The position numbers were made by a program, and so were the translations under genes. DNA of 56,535 nt. It comes from an uncultured Spirochaetota bacterium. GTDB lineage: Bacteria > Spirochaetota > UBA4802 > UBA5550. Of the stretch, positions 10,274 to 18,505 are shown one piece after another. The stretch is from assembly GCA_937872225.1 (NCBI GenBank), contig CALMRZ010000087.1, positions 1 to 56,535 on the forward strand, read 5' to 3'. The notes beneath the pieces are model-generated. The model searched no databases. It was not told where the DNA came from and saw nothing but the letters and a program-made list of their open reading frames with translations. Numbering within the stretch: the first letter of the stretch is position 1; each line of letters opens with the position of its first letter.

Positions 10274-11251
10274 ATGAATTCGTACACGCACAGCATCGGA
10301 ACGTTTATCGGCAAAGGCGGTACGGAAATATTTTTCCAAAATTGGAGCGTCGATAATCCTCGCGGCATATTCGTAATTGCTCACGGCGTCGGAGAGCATT
10401 CGGGAAGATATAACAACATAATCAGCGAACTCAGCAATAGCAACGTTTCAATTTACGCGCTCGATCACCGCGGACACGGAAGATCAGGCGGGAAACAGGG
10501 CCATGTTGAGTCCTTCATGGATTATGTGTACGATCTCAAGATCTTCATCGACCTCATCAAGGAAGACATCAACAATAACCGGCTCATTCTCATGGGGCAC
10601 AGCATGGGCGGCGTTATTGCCTGCAAATACGCACTCACCTTTTCCGAAGACATAGACGGCCTCATTCTTTCTTCACCCGGCTTTGTTCCGGCCTTCAGGG
10701 TGCCGGGATGGAAAACGAAGCTGGCGGGCATCTTATCGCGCTATGCTCCTTCCTTCACCATGCCGACAGGCCTCGACACGGGCGGCCTTTCCCGCGATCC
10801 GGCCGTGGTAGACGAGTACGAGAATGACCGCCTGGTGCACGGCATGGTATCGGCACGGTGGTATACCGAGATGACGAAAACCGCCGGGGAATGTCTGGAC
10901 AGGGCAATGGAGATCAGGATGCCCCTTCTTGTCTTCCACGGTGATGCGGACAGGATCGTCGACTACCGGGGAAGCGAAAAATTTTTCAACAATGCGTCAT
11001 CGATAAAGAAGGACCTGCACATCCTGAAAGGTTTTTATCATGAAACCATGAACGATACGGAGAAAAAAGCGATTCTTCAGATCGTTGCGCGTTGGACAGA
11101 CGGCATTACCGGCAGGAAAAAAACATCAAAAGTGGCTAAAAAAACCAAATCAAATAAACCGATAATTAAAACGGCAAAGAAATCTGTTGCAAAGGCAACA
11201 AATGTATCTTTTAGAAAGGGCTCCCCTAAAAAGGGCGCTAAAAATTTTTAA
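10274..11251 (+). CDS. monoacylglycerol lipase-like alpha/beta hydrolase with histone-H1-like lysine tail
   Basis: Serine hydrolase of 325 residues of the Hydrolase_4/monoacylglycerol lipase group. HGVGEHSGRY forms the oxyanion region, the nucleophile elbow is GHSMGG (about 113-118), Asp lies in FHGDADRIVD and His in GFYHETMND, all in the expected order. Residues 1-275 are the complete enzyme. The last 50 residues are a separate Lys/Ala/Ser-rich tail (repeats such as KKTSKVAKKTKS and KTAKKSVAKAT) resembling bacterial histone-H1-like proteins. It has its own strong promoter. A 27-codon Lys/Ala gene follows in the same reading frame after one stop codon. The tail could bind nucleic acid or anionic lipid; that is inference. 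Substrate unknown, probably a monoacylglycerol or similar ester. Confidence 0.85.
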   Translation: MNSYTHSIGTFIGKGGTEIFFQNWSVDNPRGIFVIAHGVGEHSGRYNNIISELSNSNVSIYALDHRGHGRSGGKQGHVESFMDYVYDLKIFIDLIKEDINNNRLILMGHSMGGVIACKYALTFSEDIDGLILSSPGFVPAFRVPGWKTKLAGILSRYAPSFTMPTGLDTGGLSRDPAVVDEYENDRLVHGMVSARWYTEMTKTAGECLDRAMEIRMPLLVFHGDADRIVDYRGSEKFFNNASSIKKDLHILKGFYHETMNDTEKKAILQIVARWTDGITGRKKTSKVAKKTKSNKPIIKTAKKSVAKATNVSFRKGSPKKGAKNF

Positions 11252-11272
11252 AAAAAAGGAGTAAAAAAAATC

Positions 11273-11356
11273 GTGGGAACAAAAAAAGTAGCTAAAAAAA
11301 CCGTGAAGAAAGCTGCAAAGAAGACTGCGAAAAAAGCTGCCAAAAAGAAAAAATAA
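11273..11356 (+). CDS. 27-residue Lys/Ala-rich histone-H1-like micropeptide
   Basis: A short open frame starting GTG at 11273 and ending TAA at 11354-11356. After Val(Met)-Gly-Thr it consists of alternating KK and A/T/V units, 16 lysines in all, like the tails of bacterial H1-like proteins. AAGGAG ends 11 bases before the GTG, and a strong terminator begins 9 bases after the stop, so it looks like a real last gene of this transcript. It is in the same frame as the upstream hydrolase, whose tail has the same composition; only the TAA at 11249-11251 and seven codons separate them. It could therefore also be a read-through or slippage extension of the hydrolase. Too short for ordinary gene finders. 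Confidence 0.55.
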   Translation: MGTKKVAKKTVKKAAKKTAKKAAKKKK

Positions 11357-11365
11357 GTTGCTGGG

Positions 11366-11394
11366 AAGGCGGGGCCAAAACCCCGCCTTTTTTT
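11366..11394 (+). terminator. intrinsic terminator after the Lys/Ala peptide
   Basis: Perfect 9-base stem AAGGCGGGG (11366-11374) / CCCCGCCTT (11381-11389) with loop CCAAAA, running into a tract of T residues to 11394. It ends the hydrolase/peptide transcript. Confidence 0.93.
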
Positions 11395-11556
11395 ATCCTA
11401 CCACTGACAATCATTACATCCCTTTGTATCCAGCTCGGGCGAGCAGCATCAGGACTCATGATGATCATGTTGTCATTTCATCCGGAGAGACCCAGTGGCA
11501 AGTCGTTGTGCCCCGGCAGCAGTGCTGCTGCGATGGCACGGGAACACGGCAGAGGG

Positions 11557-11586
11557 AAAAAGTGCTGACAGCCGATGGCAATCGGC
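11557..11586 (-). terminator. weak possible terminator of the receiver-GGDEF gene
   Basis: On the minus strand GCCGAT-TGCC-ATCGGC (11586-11571) forms a 6-base hairpin just after the stop at 11595; nine bases later come five T residues (11561-11557). The gap between stem and T run makes it a poor intrinsic terminator. The remaining bases between 11395 and 11594 show no gene. Confidence 0.3.
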
Positions 11587-11594
11587 GTTGCGGC

Positions 11595-12542
11595 TTAATC
11601 CATGAACACTTCTATTTTATTGTTTCCCATCCTGATGGCCCGCTTCACGGCCAGTTCCGATTTTTTAATGAGGGCGTCAAGGACAAGGTCATTCAGAAGG
11701 TTGCTGTCCACGGAGTTGTTTTTTGCTATCTGCTTCGGATCCAGTTCGGCAACGCCTATCGACAGCGAGATCTGCATCCTCGAATCGTTTATCACCAGGG
11801 GCTTTTTGGCAAAGGCAGCAATGATCCGCTTCGCCACTTTTTCCGCGTTGTGCTTGCCTGATCCGGGAAGAAAAATAAGGAAATCGGACACCGTGTACCG
11901 CCCGATCTTGTCATAGGGCCTGCAAGAAACCTTCATCCGTCTGCCGCACTCGACGAGAACCTCGTCCATGACGGCAATGCCGTGCAGCTCAATCAGTTCC
12001 TTGAAATTCGTTATGCTCGTCACCATTGCGGAAATGTATTTCATCTCCCGGGACGCCCTTCCCATTTCCTTGAGCACCTCGTCCAGGAGGGACCGGCGGT
12101 TGAAAAGGCCGGTAACCGGGTCTTCCTTAACCAGGGTCAGCATTTTCTTCTTGTTCCGCTGCATTTCTTCTTCCAGCTTGATGATCCGCTCGGCGATCTT
12201 CATCCTCGACAGGATCTCTTCCTTGCCGAAAGGCTTGAAAATGAAATCATTGGCCCCGGCCTGGAGAAATTTTTCGATGGCGCCTTCCCGCTCCCTGGTC
12301 GTGACCACCAGGAGATAATAGAACCTGTTTGACTTGATTTTGCGTATCCGCCGGCAGAGCGACTCGATGTCGAAATCGCCCGATGCCCAGTTGATAATGG
12401 CCACCTGTATATTGTTTTTCTGGATATCCGCCAGGACGTTATCTATCCCTTCGGAAACAACTAGTTTCGGTTTATACCCCTTCAGGGAACTGGACACCGC
12501 TGACTTGAAGGACTGGTTGCTGTTAACCAATAACACGTTCAT
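11595..12542 (-). CDS. degenerate receiver domain fused to degenerate GGDEF domain
   Basis: A 315-residue cytoplasmic protein with the layout of a response-regulator diguanylate cyclase. Residues 1-120 fold like a receiver, but the acidic pair of strand 1 is replaced (LLVNSNQSF) and the phospho-acceptor position in AIINWASG is Asn 51; the conserved Lys of FIFKPFG remains. A short coiled coil (about 120-140) leads into a GGDEF-like domain starting DPVTGLFNRRSL. Its active-site loop reads RYTVSDFLIF instead of RYGGDEFLIL, so cyclase activity is unlikely, though the C-terminal SIGVAEL is kept. It may act as a binding or scaffold protein. It stands alone between two convergent or divergent units and has its own promoter at 12676-12648. 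Confidence 0.82.
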   Translation of the reverse strand: MNVLLVNSNQSFKSAVSSSLKGYKPKLVVSEGIDNVLADIQKNNIQVAIINWASGDFDIESLCRRIRKIKSNRFYYLLVVTTREREGAIEKFLQAGANDFIFKPFGKEEILSRMKIAERIIKLEEEMQRNKKKMLTLVKEDPVTGLFNRRSLLDEVLKEMGRASREMKYISAMVTSITNFKELIELHGIAVMDEVLVECGRRMKVSCRPYDKIGRYTVSDFLIFLPGSGKHNAEKVAKRIIAAFAKKPLVINDSRMQISLSIGVAELDPKQIAKNNSVDSNLLNDLVLDALIKKSELAVKRAIRMGNNKIEVFMD

Positions 12543-12647
12543 AGGCTACTCCCGTTGCGGCGGGATTGATCGCTGCGAAATTCCCGCCGTAGATGGCTGT
12601 GCGCGGCACTTGGTATTTCGTTTCAGAAACGTCCCGAAAATCACTGA

Positions 12648-12676
12648 ATACTACGATCCTGTTATCAATTTGTCAA
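12648..12676 (-). promoter_or_regulatory. sigma-70-type promoter for the receiver-GGDEF gene
   Basis: Minus-strand TTGACA (12676-12671), 17-base spacer, TAGTAT (12653-12648, four of six matches). Transcription would start near 12641, giving a leader of about 100 bases before the ATG at 12542. Confidence 0.5.
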
Positions 12677-12739
12677 TCAAATAAATGAATCGGCAGTCTA
12701 TCCCCGGTAATCAGCCCGCGCTCGTGTCGCATTCACCTG

Positions 12740-15199
12740 TTATTCTATGTCCACGCGGTAGGGGAACAGGTACAGGGCCCGTTCATCCTTCAATTTCAAA
12801 TACTCCGCATTCTGCAGCAGGCCCCGAACCTGCTCGGACAGCATTTTAAATTCAGGCAGCTTGAAAAGTTCAAAGAGGGGGCCCCGCTCATCGGGGAACT
12901 TTGCGACTTCAAAGCGGTCGTCTATCCGCGCCAGGTACCGGGCGTATTCCACCGCCGCGACGATGCCGCCGTTCTCATCCGCGAGCCGCTTGTCAAGAGC
13001 CTGGGACCCGGTAAATACGCGCCCCTCGGCGACCCGGGCGATGTCGGCGGCGCTCATCCGGCGCGCCTCCATGACCTTCCCGGTAAACCGGTCGTAGGAG
13101 AAGTCGATCCCCTTTTGCAGAAGTGCCGTCTCCTTTCCGGTGAGACGGCGCGATTCGGAAAAGATATCAGCGAACTCGCTCATCTTGATGACGTCTTTAT
13201 GTATGCCGAGCTTCCGGTAGAGCTCCTCCAGGGTGATCTTGCCGAAGACAACGCCGATCGATCCGGTCGTCGTGCCGGGGTTTGAGAAAATCCTGCTGCC
13301 GGTGCACGCCACGTAGTATCCCCCCGAGGCCGCGATATTTCCGAAGGAAAACACCACCGGTTTCCGGTATTTTTTCTTCAGCCTCACCAGGGCGTCCCAC
13401 ATGACGTCCGATGCCGCGGCCGATCCCCCGCCGGAATTGACGCGGATCACCACCGCCTTCGCGGCCGGGTCCCTGAAGGCCGTCTCCAGGGCCTTCCGGT
13501 ACGCCTCGTCACCGATGGACCTGAACCATCCCGTATCAAAAGAGTCGCCGCTCACGATGGATCCCTCGATGACGACGACGGCGATCTTCGGCACCATGCC
13601 CCACCGGTGATCGACGTTCTCTTCCTTAAGGTAGGATGAGAGGCTCACCACTGAAATGCCCCGTCCTATCGACTCAACAGCATCATCGGGATAGCCGATG
13701 GAATCGACAAAACGGTTTTTCACCGCTTCGGCCGGCTCCAGCGAGCCGCGGGCAAAGATATCGTCAATGGTTTCCCGGGAGATGCCGCGGTCAGCCATGA
13801 TGTCGTCGACGTACTGCCTGTTCAGGTCCGAAAGAAGCGAGGTAATATTTTCACGGACCGCCTCGGACATCTGCTCGCGCGTGAAGGCCTCGTTGAATGA
13901 TTTATAGGTTCCGCGCTTGACCGATTCGAAACGCACTCCCACTTTGTCCATCAGCCCCTTGAAGAAATAGACCTGGGCCTTGAGTCCCGTGATGTAAAAG
14001 GGGCTGTTGGGTGTGAAGAAGATGCGGTCAGCCGCAGAGGCGAGATAGTATTCCTTGTTTCCCGGAGCCGACATGACCGCGTAAACCTTCTTGCCGCGGG
14101 AACGCGCCTTTTTCAGTCCCTGGCGGAGCTCCTGCACCTGGGCTAAACCGGGACCGGCGCCGTTGATCTGGACGATGATGCCGTCGAGGGCCGGATCTCC
14201 GGCGGCGCGGTCGATGGCCGCGGCGACGTCATAGAACACCGTGGCTTCCGTTCCCCAGAAGCTCCGCTTCTCGATCTCGCTGACGGACCCGTCCACGACT
14301 ATCTTCAGGTACCTTCCCCGTCCCGGCAGCGCCAGTGCCGACCTGTTCGCCGCCAGGGAGAAGGAACAGCCGAAGCTGTTCCGGTCCGGCGCCCCGCCGC
14401 CGTACATGCCGCGATAGTAATGCGCCTCGATGCCGGCCGAGGGATAGGAGTGAAACCATAGAGGCATCGAAAGGCCGAAGAGAAAACTCCTGTGTATGTC
14501 GCCGGTCACGAAAAGCGAGATGTCATACCAAAGTCGCAGATCCGCCGTGAACCGGTAATTCAGTCCAGAGGGCCTGTCGCCTTTTTCATAGACAACATCC
14601 ATGGAAAGGGTGAGGCGGTCCCACCAGGGCCTGAGGGAAACCGAATAGATCTGCCGCCATTTGGTCCTGTTCCCGTTGACAATTCCCCACGCGTCGTCCA
14701 TGACGAACCCGAATGACACATAGCGCCACGGCCTGAGGAGCAGGCCGAAGTCAATGCCCCGGTATCCCTTGAAGCTTCTCACCGACGATTTGCTGAAGGA
14801 ATAACTCAGACCGAAGCCGAAGATATTTTTTATCATCACCCCCTTGGTGAAGGAAAAATAGGAGGCGCCGGCATGATCGATAGCGTCTATGTTCTTCAGA
14901 TATATGTCCTGGAAGCGGCCGTAGAGAAAGGTGAAACCCCAGTATCCCGCCTGGACAAAATGGTCGCCGCTCTTTCTCCCGTCATAGAATGAATACTGGT
15001 AGGCGACAAGGGGCGTGCTCTGGAGATCGGCAAAAACAGGGTTTATCGTCTGACCGAAGGGCCCGGAAGTGTAACTTGCGGAGCCCCGCTCATGGATGGT
15101 GAAGGGATTGTCCGCGGCGTGGAGGGTACTGGATGAGGGAAACAGCATCGCAGTTGCTGATGAAACGACCAGCAACAGGTAATAATATCTTTTCATCAT
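12740..15199 (-). CDS. sppA: SppA-type signal peptide peptidase with N-terminal beta-barrel-like domain
   Basis: An 819-residue protein. Residues 1-29 are a signal peptide ending LHAAD. Residues about 30-290 are rich in alternating aromatic/hydrophobic and polar residues, many Tyr/Phe/Trp, with short turns, the texture of an outer-membrane beta-barrel. Residues about 297-819 form a complete tandem SppA (S49). The general-base Lys lies in GTYKSFNEAF (K433) in the first half and the nucleophile Ser in NIAASGGYY (S625) in the second, preceded by VNSGGGSAAAS. E. coli SppA lacks the barrel-like part and is about 620 residues. Two adjacent ATGs (15199, 15196) overlap the tmk stop, so expression is coupled to tmk. 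Location could be the outer membrane or periplasm; a lipobox is absent. Peptidase assignment is firm; the N-terminal domain is inferred from texture only. Confidence 0.87.
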   Translation of the reverse strand: MMKRYYYLLLVVSSATAMLFPSSSTLHAADNPFTIHERGSASYTSGPFGQTINPVFADLQSTPLVAYQYSFYDGRKSGDHFVQAGYWGFTFLYGRFQDIYLKNIDAIDHAGASYFSFTKGVMIKNIFGFGLSYSFSKSSVRSFKGYRGIDFGLLLRPWRYVSFGFVMDDAWGIVNGNRTKWRQIYSVSLRPWWDRLTLSMDVVYEKGDRPSGLNYRFTADLRLWYDISLFVTGDIHRSFLFGLSMPLWFHSYPSAGIEAHYYRGMYGGGAPDRNSFGCSFSLAANRSALALPGRGRYLKIVVDGSVSEIEKRSFWGTEATVFYDVAAAIDRAAGDPALDGIIVQINGAGPGLAQVQELRQGLKKARSRGKKVYAVMSAPGNKEYYLASAADRIFFTPNSPFYITGLKAQVYFFKGLMDKVGVRFESVKRGTYKSFNEAFTREQMSEAVRENITSLLSDLNRQYVDDIMADRGISRETIDDIFARGSLEPAEAVKNRFVDSIGYPDDAVESIGRGISVVSLSSYLKEENVDHRWGMVPKIAVVVIEGSIVSGDSFDTGWFRSIGDEAYRKALETAFRDPAAKAVVIRVNSGGGSAAASDVMWDALVRLKKKYRKPVVFSFGNIAASGGYYVACTGSRIFSNPGTTTGSIGVVFGKITLEELYRKLGIHKDVIKMSEFADIFSESRRLTGKETALLQKGIDFSYDRFTGKVMEARRMSAADIARVAEGRVFTGSQALDKRLADENGGIVAAVEYARYLARIDDRFEVAKFPDERGPLFELFKLPEFKMLSEQVRGLLQNAEYLKLKDERALYLFPYRVDIE

Positions 15200-15810
15200 G
15201 CCGTTACCCGCGTTACGAGATCGTTGAAATCATTCCGTATCACTTCGAATATCTCATCTATGCTTCCCGTCCCGTCGAGGACAAGAAACCGCCCGTCAGC
15301 GATGGAAAGAAAATTCTCCCGTACCTTCTGCAACAATGATTCCTTTTCAAAGACTTCCTGTTCTCCGCCGCTGCGGACCGTGACCCGTTCCATCGCCCGG
15401 TCAGGCGGCAGATCGACAAAATAAACACGGTCCGGTTCCGGGAAGTTCATCTTCCTGTTCTCGGCGATAATCTGTTCCGGCGCCATGCCCGCCGCACCCT
15501 GATAGGCAGCGTTGGAAAAATAGTACCGGTCCATGATGATGATCCTGTTTTCCCTGAGGGCTGGGATAATGTTTTTTTCCGCGTCCTCCTGCCGGTCGAG
15601 GAGAAATAGCCTCATCTGCTCCTCCGCCGGCGCCATCTCTTTTTCCCTGAGCATGGCCCGTATCTTCCTGCCCCACCGGCCGTCCGTCGGCTCCGCAAGC
15701 TTTACCGCCGGGAGTCCCAGCGACACGGCGTGCCCGAACAGGAGGTCGCACTGCGTCGACTTGCCCGACCCGTCGATCCCCTCGAACACCACGAAGAGCG
15801 GCCGTTTCAT
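15196..15810 (-). CDS. tmk: thymidylate kinase
   Basis: dTMP kinase of 204 residues, making dTDP for DNA synthesis. P-loop FEGIDGSGKSTQ at 9-20, the DRY motif in IIMDRYYFSNAAYQG (about 93-107), and the LID region after the mid-protein FVDLPPDRAMER. Length is normal. It begins one base inside the stop of the upstream EI24 gene (TAATG) and ends overlapping the sppA start, the middle of a densely packed minus-strand operon with sua5. Confidence 0.96.
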   Translation of the reverse strand: MKRPLFVVFEGIDGSGKSTQCDLLFGHAVSLGLPAVKLAEPTDGRWGRKIRAMLREKEMAPAEEQMRLFLLDRQEDAEKNIIPALRENRIIIMDRYYFSNAAYQGAAGMAPEQIIAENRKMNFPEPDRVYFVDLPPDRAMERVTVRSGGEQEVFEKESLLQKVRENFLSIADGRFLVLDGTGSIDEIFEVIRNDFNDLVTRVTA

Positions 15811-16619
15811 TATGGCGTACCCCCGCGGTCGCCCCGCAGGGCCGGCATCACGCGCTCGGAGAAGAGCATGGCGGCGGCCACGGTGGCGATATTCAGGCCG
15901 AGGAACCCCACGACGGGGATGAAGGTCATCAGGAACATCGAGGAGCCGAGCCCGGTGACGGTCCTCTTGAAGCGCCAGGCCACCGCCATCTTTTCACGGA
16001 AGTTGTAGCGTCGCCGCTCCAGGGGAAAGTCGAAAAACTGGAACCCGATAAAGAAAGACGTGGCGAGGAAACCTGTGACCGAATAAAGGACACTCCCCGC
16101 GGCCGGTATCAGGTGCAGGAAAAGGAGAAGAAGCTGAATCAGCACGATGAGACACAGGAGCTTGACCACGTTGCCTATTACGCGGAAGATGTCCCTGACG
16201 ACAGCGGGAATGGAAAGCTTTTCATCGAACCTGGCACCCGTCATGGTCTCCTCCACCCTCTGCGAAAGAAAATCGTTGAAGGGGGCGGTAATGACGCTCC
16301 CCAGGACGGAATAGAGAAGCACGATGAGGATTGCCAGCAGGAGTACCAGCAGCGGTGCCAGGACGAATTCGAACAGCCGGTTGTACCACGCGGAGCCTTC
16401 GACCAGGCTGAAGAGCGGATCATAGACAGCGGTATAGATGAAGAAGACCACAGACGAAAGAATGACTATGTTCAGCAGAAAGGGAACCGCGAAATATTTT
16501 ATCATTCCCCTGTTAGAGCGGATGAAACGGACCGACCGCGGTGCGGCGGTCAGGCCGCGCAAGAAGGAATCGTCAGTCCGCACGCCGTCTTTGAAGAGTT
16601 GCGTTGCCGTAGGTCCCAT
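15810..16619 (-). CDS. EI24/CysZ-like multi-pass membrane protein
   Basis: Inner membrane protein of 269 residues of the EI24 (etoposide-induced 2.4 / CysZ) family. It has about four to five hydrophobic segments: near 45-65, 80-105 (very Leu/Ile rich), 150-175 and 225-250, with an amphipathic stretch FNDFLSQRVEE typical of the family between the second and third, and FPLERRRYNFREK before the last segment. CysZ itself carries sulfate; no sulfate assimilation genes are nearby, so the role is open. An in-frame TTG at 16631 would lengthen it by four residues, but the ATG at 16619 has GGAGG upstream (13 bases). The sua5 stop lies at 16628-16630, so the two genes are nearly contiguous. Confidence 0.78.
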   Translation of the reverse strand: MGPTATQLFKDGVRTDDSFLRGLTAAPRSVRFIRSNRGMIKYFAVPFLLNIVILSSVVFFIYTAVYDPLFSLVEGSAWYNRLFEFVLAPLLVLLLAILIVLLYSVLGSVITAPFNDFLSQRVEETMTGARFDEKLSIPAVVRDIFRVIGNVVKLLCLIVLIQLLLLFLHLIPAAGSVLYSVTGFLATSFFIGFQFFDFPLERRRYNFREKMAVAWRFKRTVTGLGSSMFLMTFIPVVGFLGLNIATVAAAMLFSERVMPALRGDRGGTP

Positions 16620-16627
16620 GTCACCGA

Positions 16628-17683
16628 TCAATCCTCCGGCATCGCGGTCTCTTTCCAGGCGGCCCTGCGGAGCCGGTCCATGATGGCCAGTCCGAGGCCC
16701 TGCTCCGGCACCGCCTCTGCCATGATGACCCGCACGTTCATCTTGTCCAGGCGGTGGAGGGACGAGAAGAGGTTGGCCGCCGCTTCCTTCAGGTCCCCGT
16801 CAGAGGAAAGAATTTCAGTGCGGTTTTCCGGTATGGTAAAGTCGGGCTTCCTGAAAAGGAGGAACCCCGCGTCTTTCCGCGAAAAATCAATCTCGCGGAT
16901 GCTCCCGGCAAGATACACCGGTATTGACGGCGAATAGTGAGACGGCAGCTGTCCGGGCGCTTCGGGGCCCTTCGCCGTTTCCACCCCCCTCTCCACCGGG
17001 CCGATCACGGCCTCGATCTCCTCGACGGGAACGCCCCCGGGACGCAGGATGACGCTTTTCTCGCCCGTGAGCTTTATAATCGTGGACTCCACGCCCACGG
17101 CGCAGTCGCCCCCGTCGATGATCATGTCAACGCGGTCCCCCAGCTGGTCCAGGACATGGGCGGCCTTGGTGGGGCTTATGTACCCGAAGCGGTTGGCGCT
17201 GGGCGCCGCTATGGGGGTCCCGGAGCCCATGATAAGGTCCCGGGCTATGAGGTGGTCCGGCATGCGCACCGCCACCGTGTCTAGTCCGGCGGTGACGATG
17301 TCCGGCACCAGGTCGTTTTTCGGCAGAACCATGGTGAGGGGACCGGGCCAGAACCTGCCGGCGAGCCTCCCCGCCCGGCGGTCGATGGAAATGGCAAGCC
17401 GCGCCATCTGGGAAAGGTCGGCGATGTGGACGATGAGCGGGTCGAAGAGGGGCCGTCCCTTGGCCTCGAAGATGCGCGCCACCGCCAGGGGATTGAAAGC
17501 GTCCGCGCCGAGGCCGTACACGGTCTCGGTGGGAAAGGCCACGATGCCCCCGGATTTTATGACAGACGCGGCCTTCCGCATCACACCCCGGGAGGGATGG
17601 GATATCCGCATCGGCCCCGCCGCGGGGCCCGCGAACCGGGAGCTCAGGCGCTTCGCCAAGTCATTCAGGGACATCAGCCTCAT
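16628..17683 (-). CDS. sua5: L-threonylcarbamoyladenylate synthase (Sua5 type)
   Basis: Enzyme that makes threonylcarbamoyl-AMP from Thr, bicarbonate and ATP, the first step of t6A37 tRNA modification. 351 residues: the YrdC domain (about 35-235) has VAFPTETVYGLGADAF, KGRPLFDPLIVH and PSANRFGYISPT; the Sua5-specific C-terminal domain follows the linker LPSHYSPSIPVYL, where SHY is the conserved hinge. The first 24-34 residues exceed what the family needs, so the true start may be the Met codon at 17674 or 17611. It heads the sua5-EI24-tmk-sppA unit. Upstream (17684-17977) I see no gene, only a TTGACA at 17830-17835 without a convincing -10. Confidence 0.93.
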   Translation of the reverse strand: MRLMSLNDLAKRLSSRFAGPAAGPMRISHPSRGVMRKAASVIKSGGIVAFPTETVYGLGADAFNPLAVARIFEAKGRPLFDPLIVHIADLSQMARLAISIDRRAGRLAGRFWPGPLTMVLPKNDLVPDIVTAGLDTVAVRMPDHLIARDLIMGSGTPIAAPSANRFGYISPTKAAHVLDQLGDRVDMIIDGGDCAVGVESTIIKLTGEKSVILRPGGVPVEEIEAVIGPVERGVETAKGPEAPGQLPSHYSPSIPVYLAGSIREIDFSRKDAGFLLFRKPDFTIPENRTEILSSDGDLKEAAANLFSSLHRLDKMNVRVIMAEAVPEQGLGLAIMDRLRRAAWKETAMPED

Positions 17684-17977
17684 AATGACTTATCATACAA
17701 CCAGTGATTGCATAATTACAAGAAAAATCTTTGACGGCACGTAAAATTATTAAGGCGGCATGCCCCCCTATGATCGACCGTTCCCGCAGACAGCGTATGG
17801 AGAATCACCGCTCCGCAATGTAATATTTCTTGACAAAACCCTCCGGTGGAGCGATTTTTTTTATCATCACACAACGTGTCAGGCACACCGGCGCCCGTTC
17901 GGCAAAAAGTTCGGGACCATGGGTATTTTTTTGTGCATTTTATCATGCGCCAAAAACATTATTAATAGGTAGGCAGA

Positions 17978-18505
17978 GTGAACCAGCGGGTCGTGAAAAG
18001 AAAACAGGTGGAGGAGTTTTCTTTGGCATACATGGAATATTATCCGGTCATTTACAGTTCAGTCCTCTCCCGCATCCAGAGGAGGGTGGACGCGGACGAC
18101 ATCTGCCAGGAAATATTCATCATTTTTTTCGACAAGTTTGAGACGATCGAAAACAGGCGGACCTGGCTCTACGGCACCATGAAAAACGTCCTCTACAACC
18201 ACTACCGTAAAAAGAACATGAATGTGGCCCTGGTCGATGATTTCGACGACGTGGGACTGACCTTCACCAACGGCTTCCGCGACACCCGGATCCTTATAGC
18301 GGAGGCCATGGAGAAGGTCGAATGCACCGAGGATGAGCGGATCATCCTGGAGATGGTGGCCACCTATAATTACACCTATACCCATGTGGCGGAGGCCCTG
18401 GGACTGTCGCGGCGCCAGGTTGAATACCGCTATGCCCAGGTGGTCAAGAGGATACAGGATTATTTCAGCCAGAAAGGCATCAAGGACATCGCACAGCTAC
18501 TATGA
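17978..18505 (+). CDS. ECF-like RNA polymerase sigma factor
   Basis: Sigma-70 family protein of 175 residues. Region 2 covers about 15-85 (YMEYYPVIYSSVLSRIQ, then ADDICQEIFIIFF and RTWLYGTMKNVLYNHYRK), region 4 about 115-170 with a helix-turn-helix (VAEALGLSRRQVEYRYAQVVKRI). The layout is that of a small alternative sigma factor without region 3. The start is GTG at 17978 with a weak AGG-containing site; the preceding 290 bases hold no gene. Its stop overlaps the start of a membrane protein gene (ATGA), the usual place for an anti-sigma factor, suggesting that the pair responds to an envelope signal. Target promoters are unknown. Confidence 0.85.
   Translation: MNQRVVKRKQVEEFSLAYMEYYPVIYSSVLSRIQRRVDADDICQEIFIIFFDKFETIENRRTWLYGTMKNVLYNHYRKKNMNVALVDDFDDVGLTFTNGFRDTRILIAEAMEKVECTEDERIILEMVATYNYTYTHVAEALGLSRRQVEYRYAQVVKRIQDYFSQKGIKDIAQLL

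Noticed and set aside
11358-11861. A 167-codon plus-strand frame after the terminator
   Set aside because: It begins inside a strong terminator and lies antisense to the receiver-GGDEF gene; no protein-like features.
17830-17867. TTGACA before the sigma factor gene as a promoter
   Set aside because: No acceptable -10 lies 15-19 bases downstream; TATCAT at 17862-17867 is 26 bases away.
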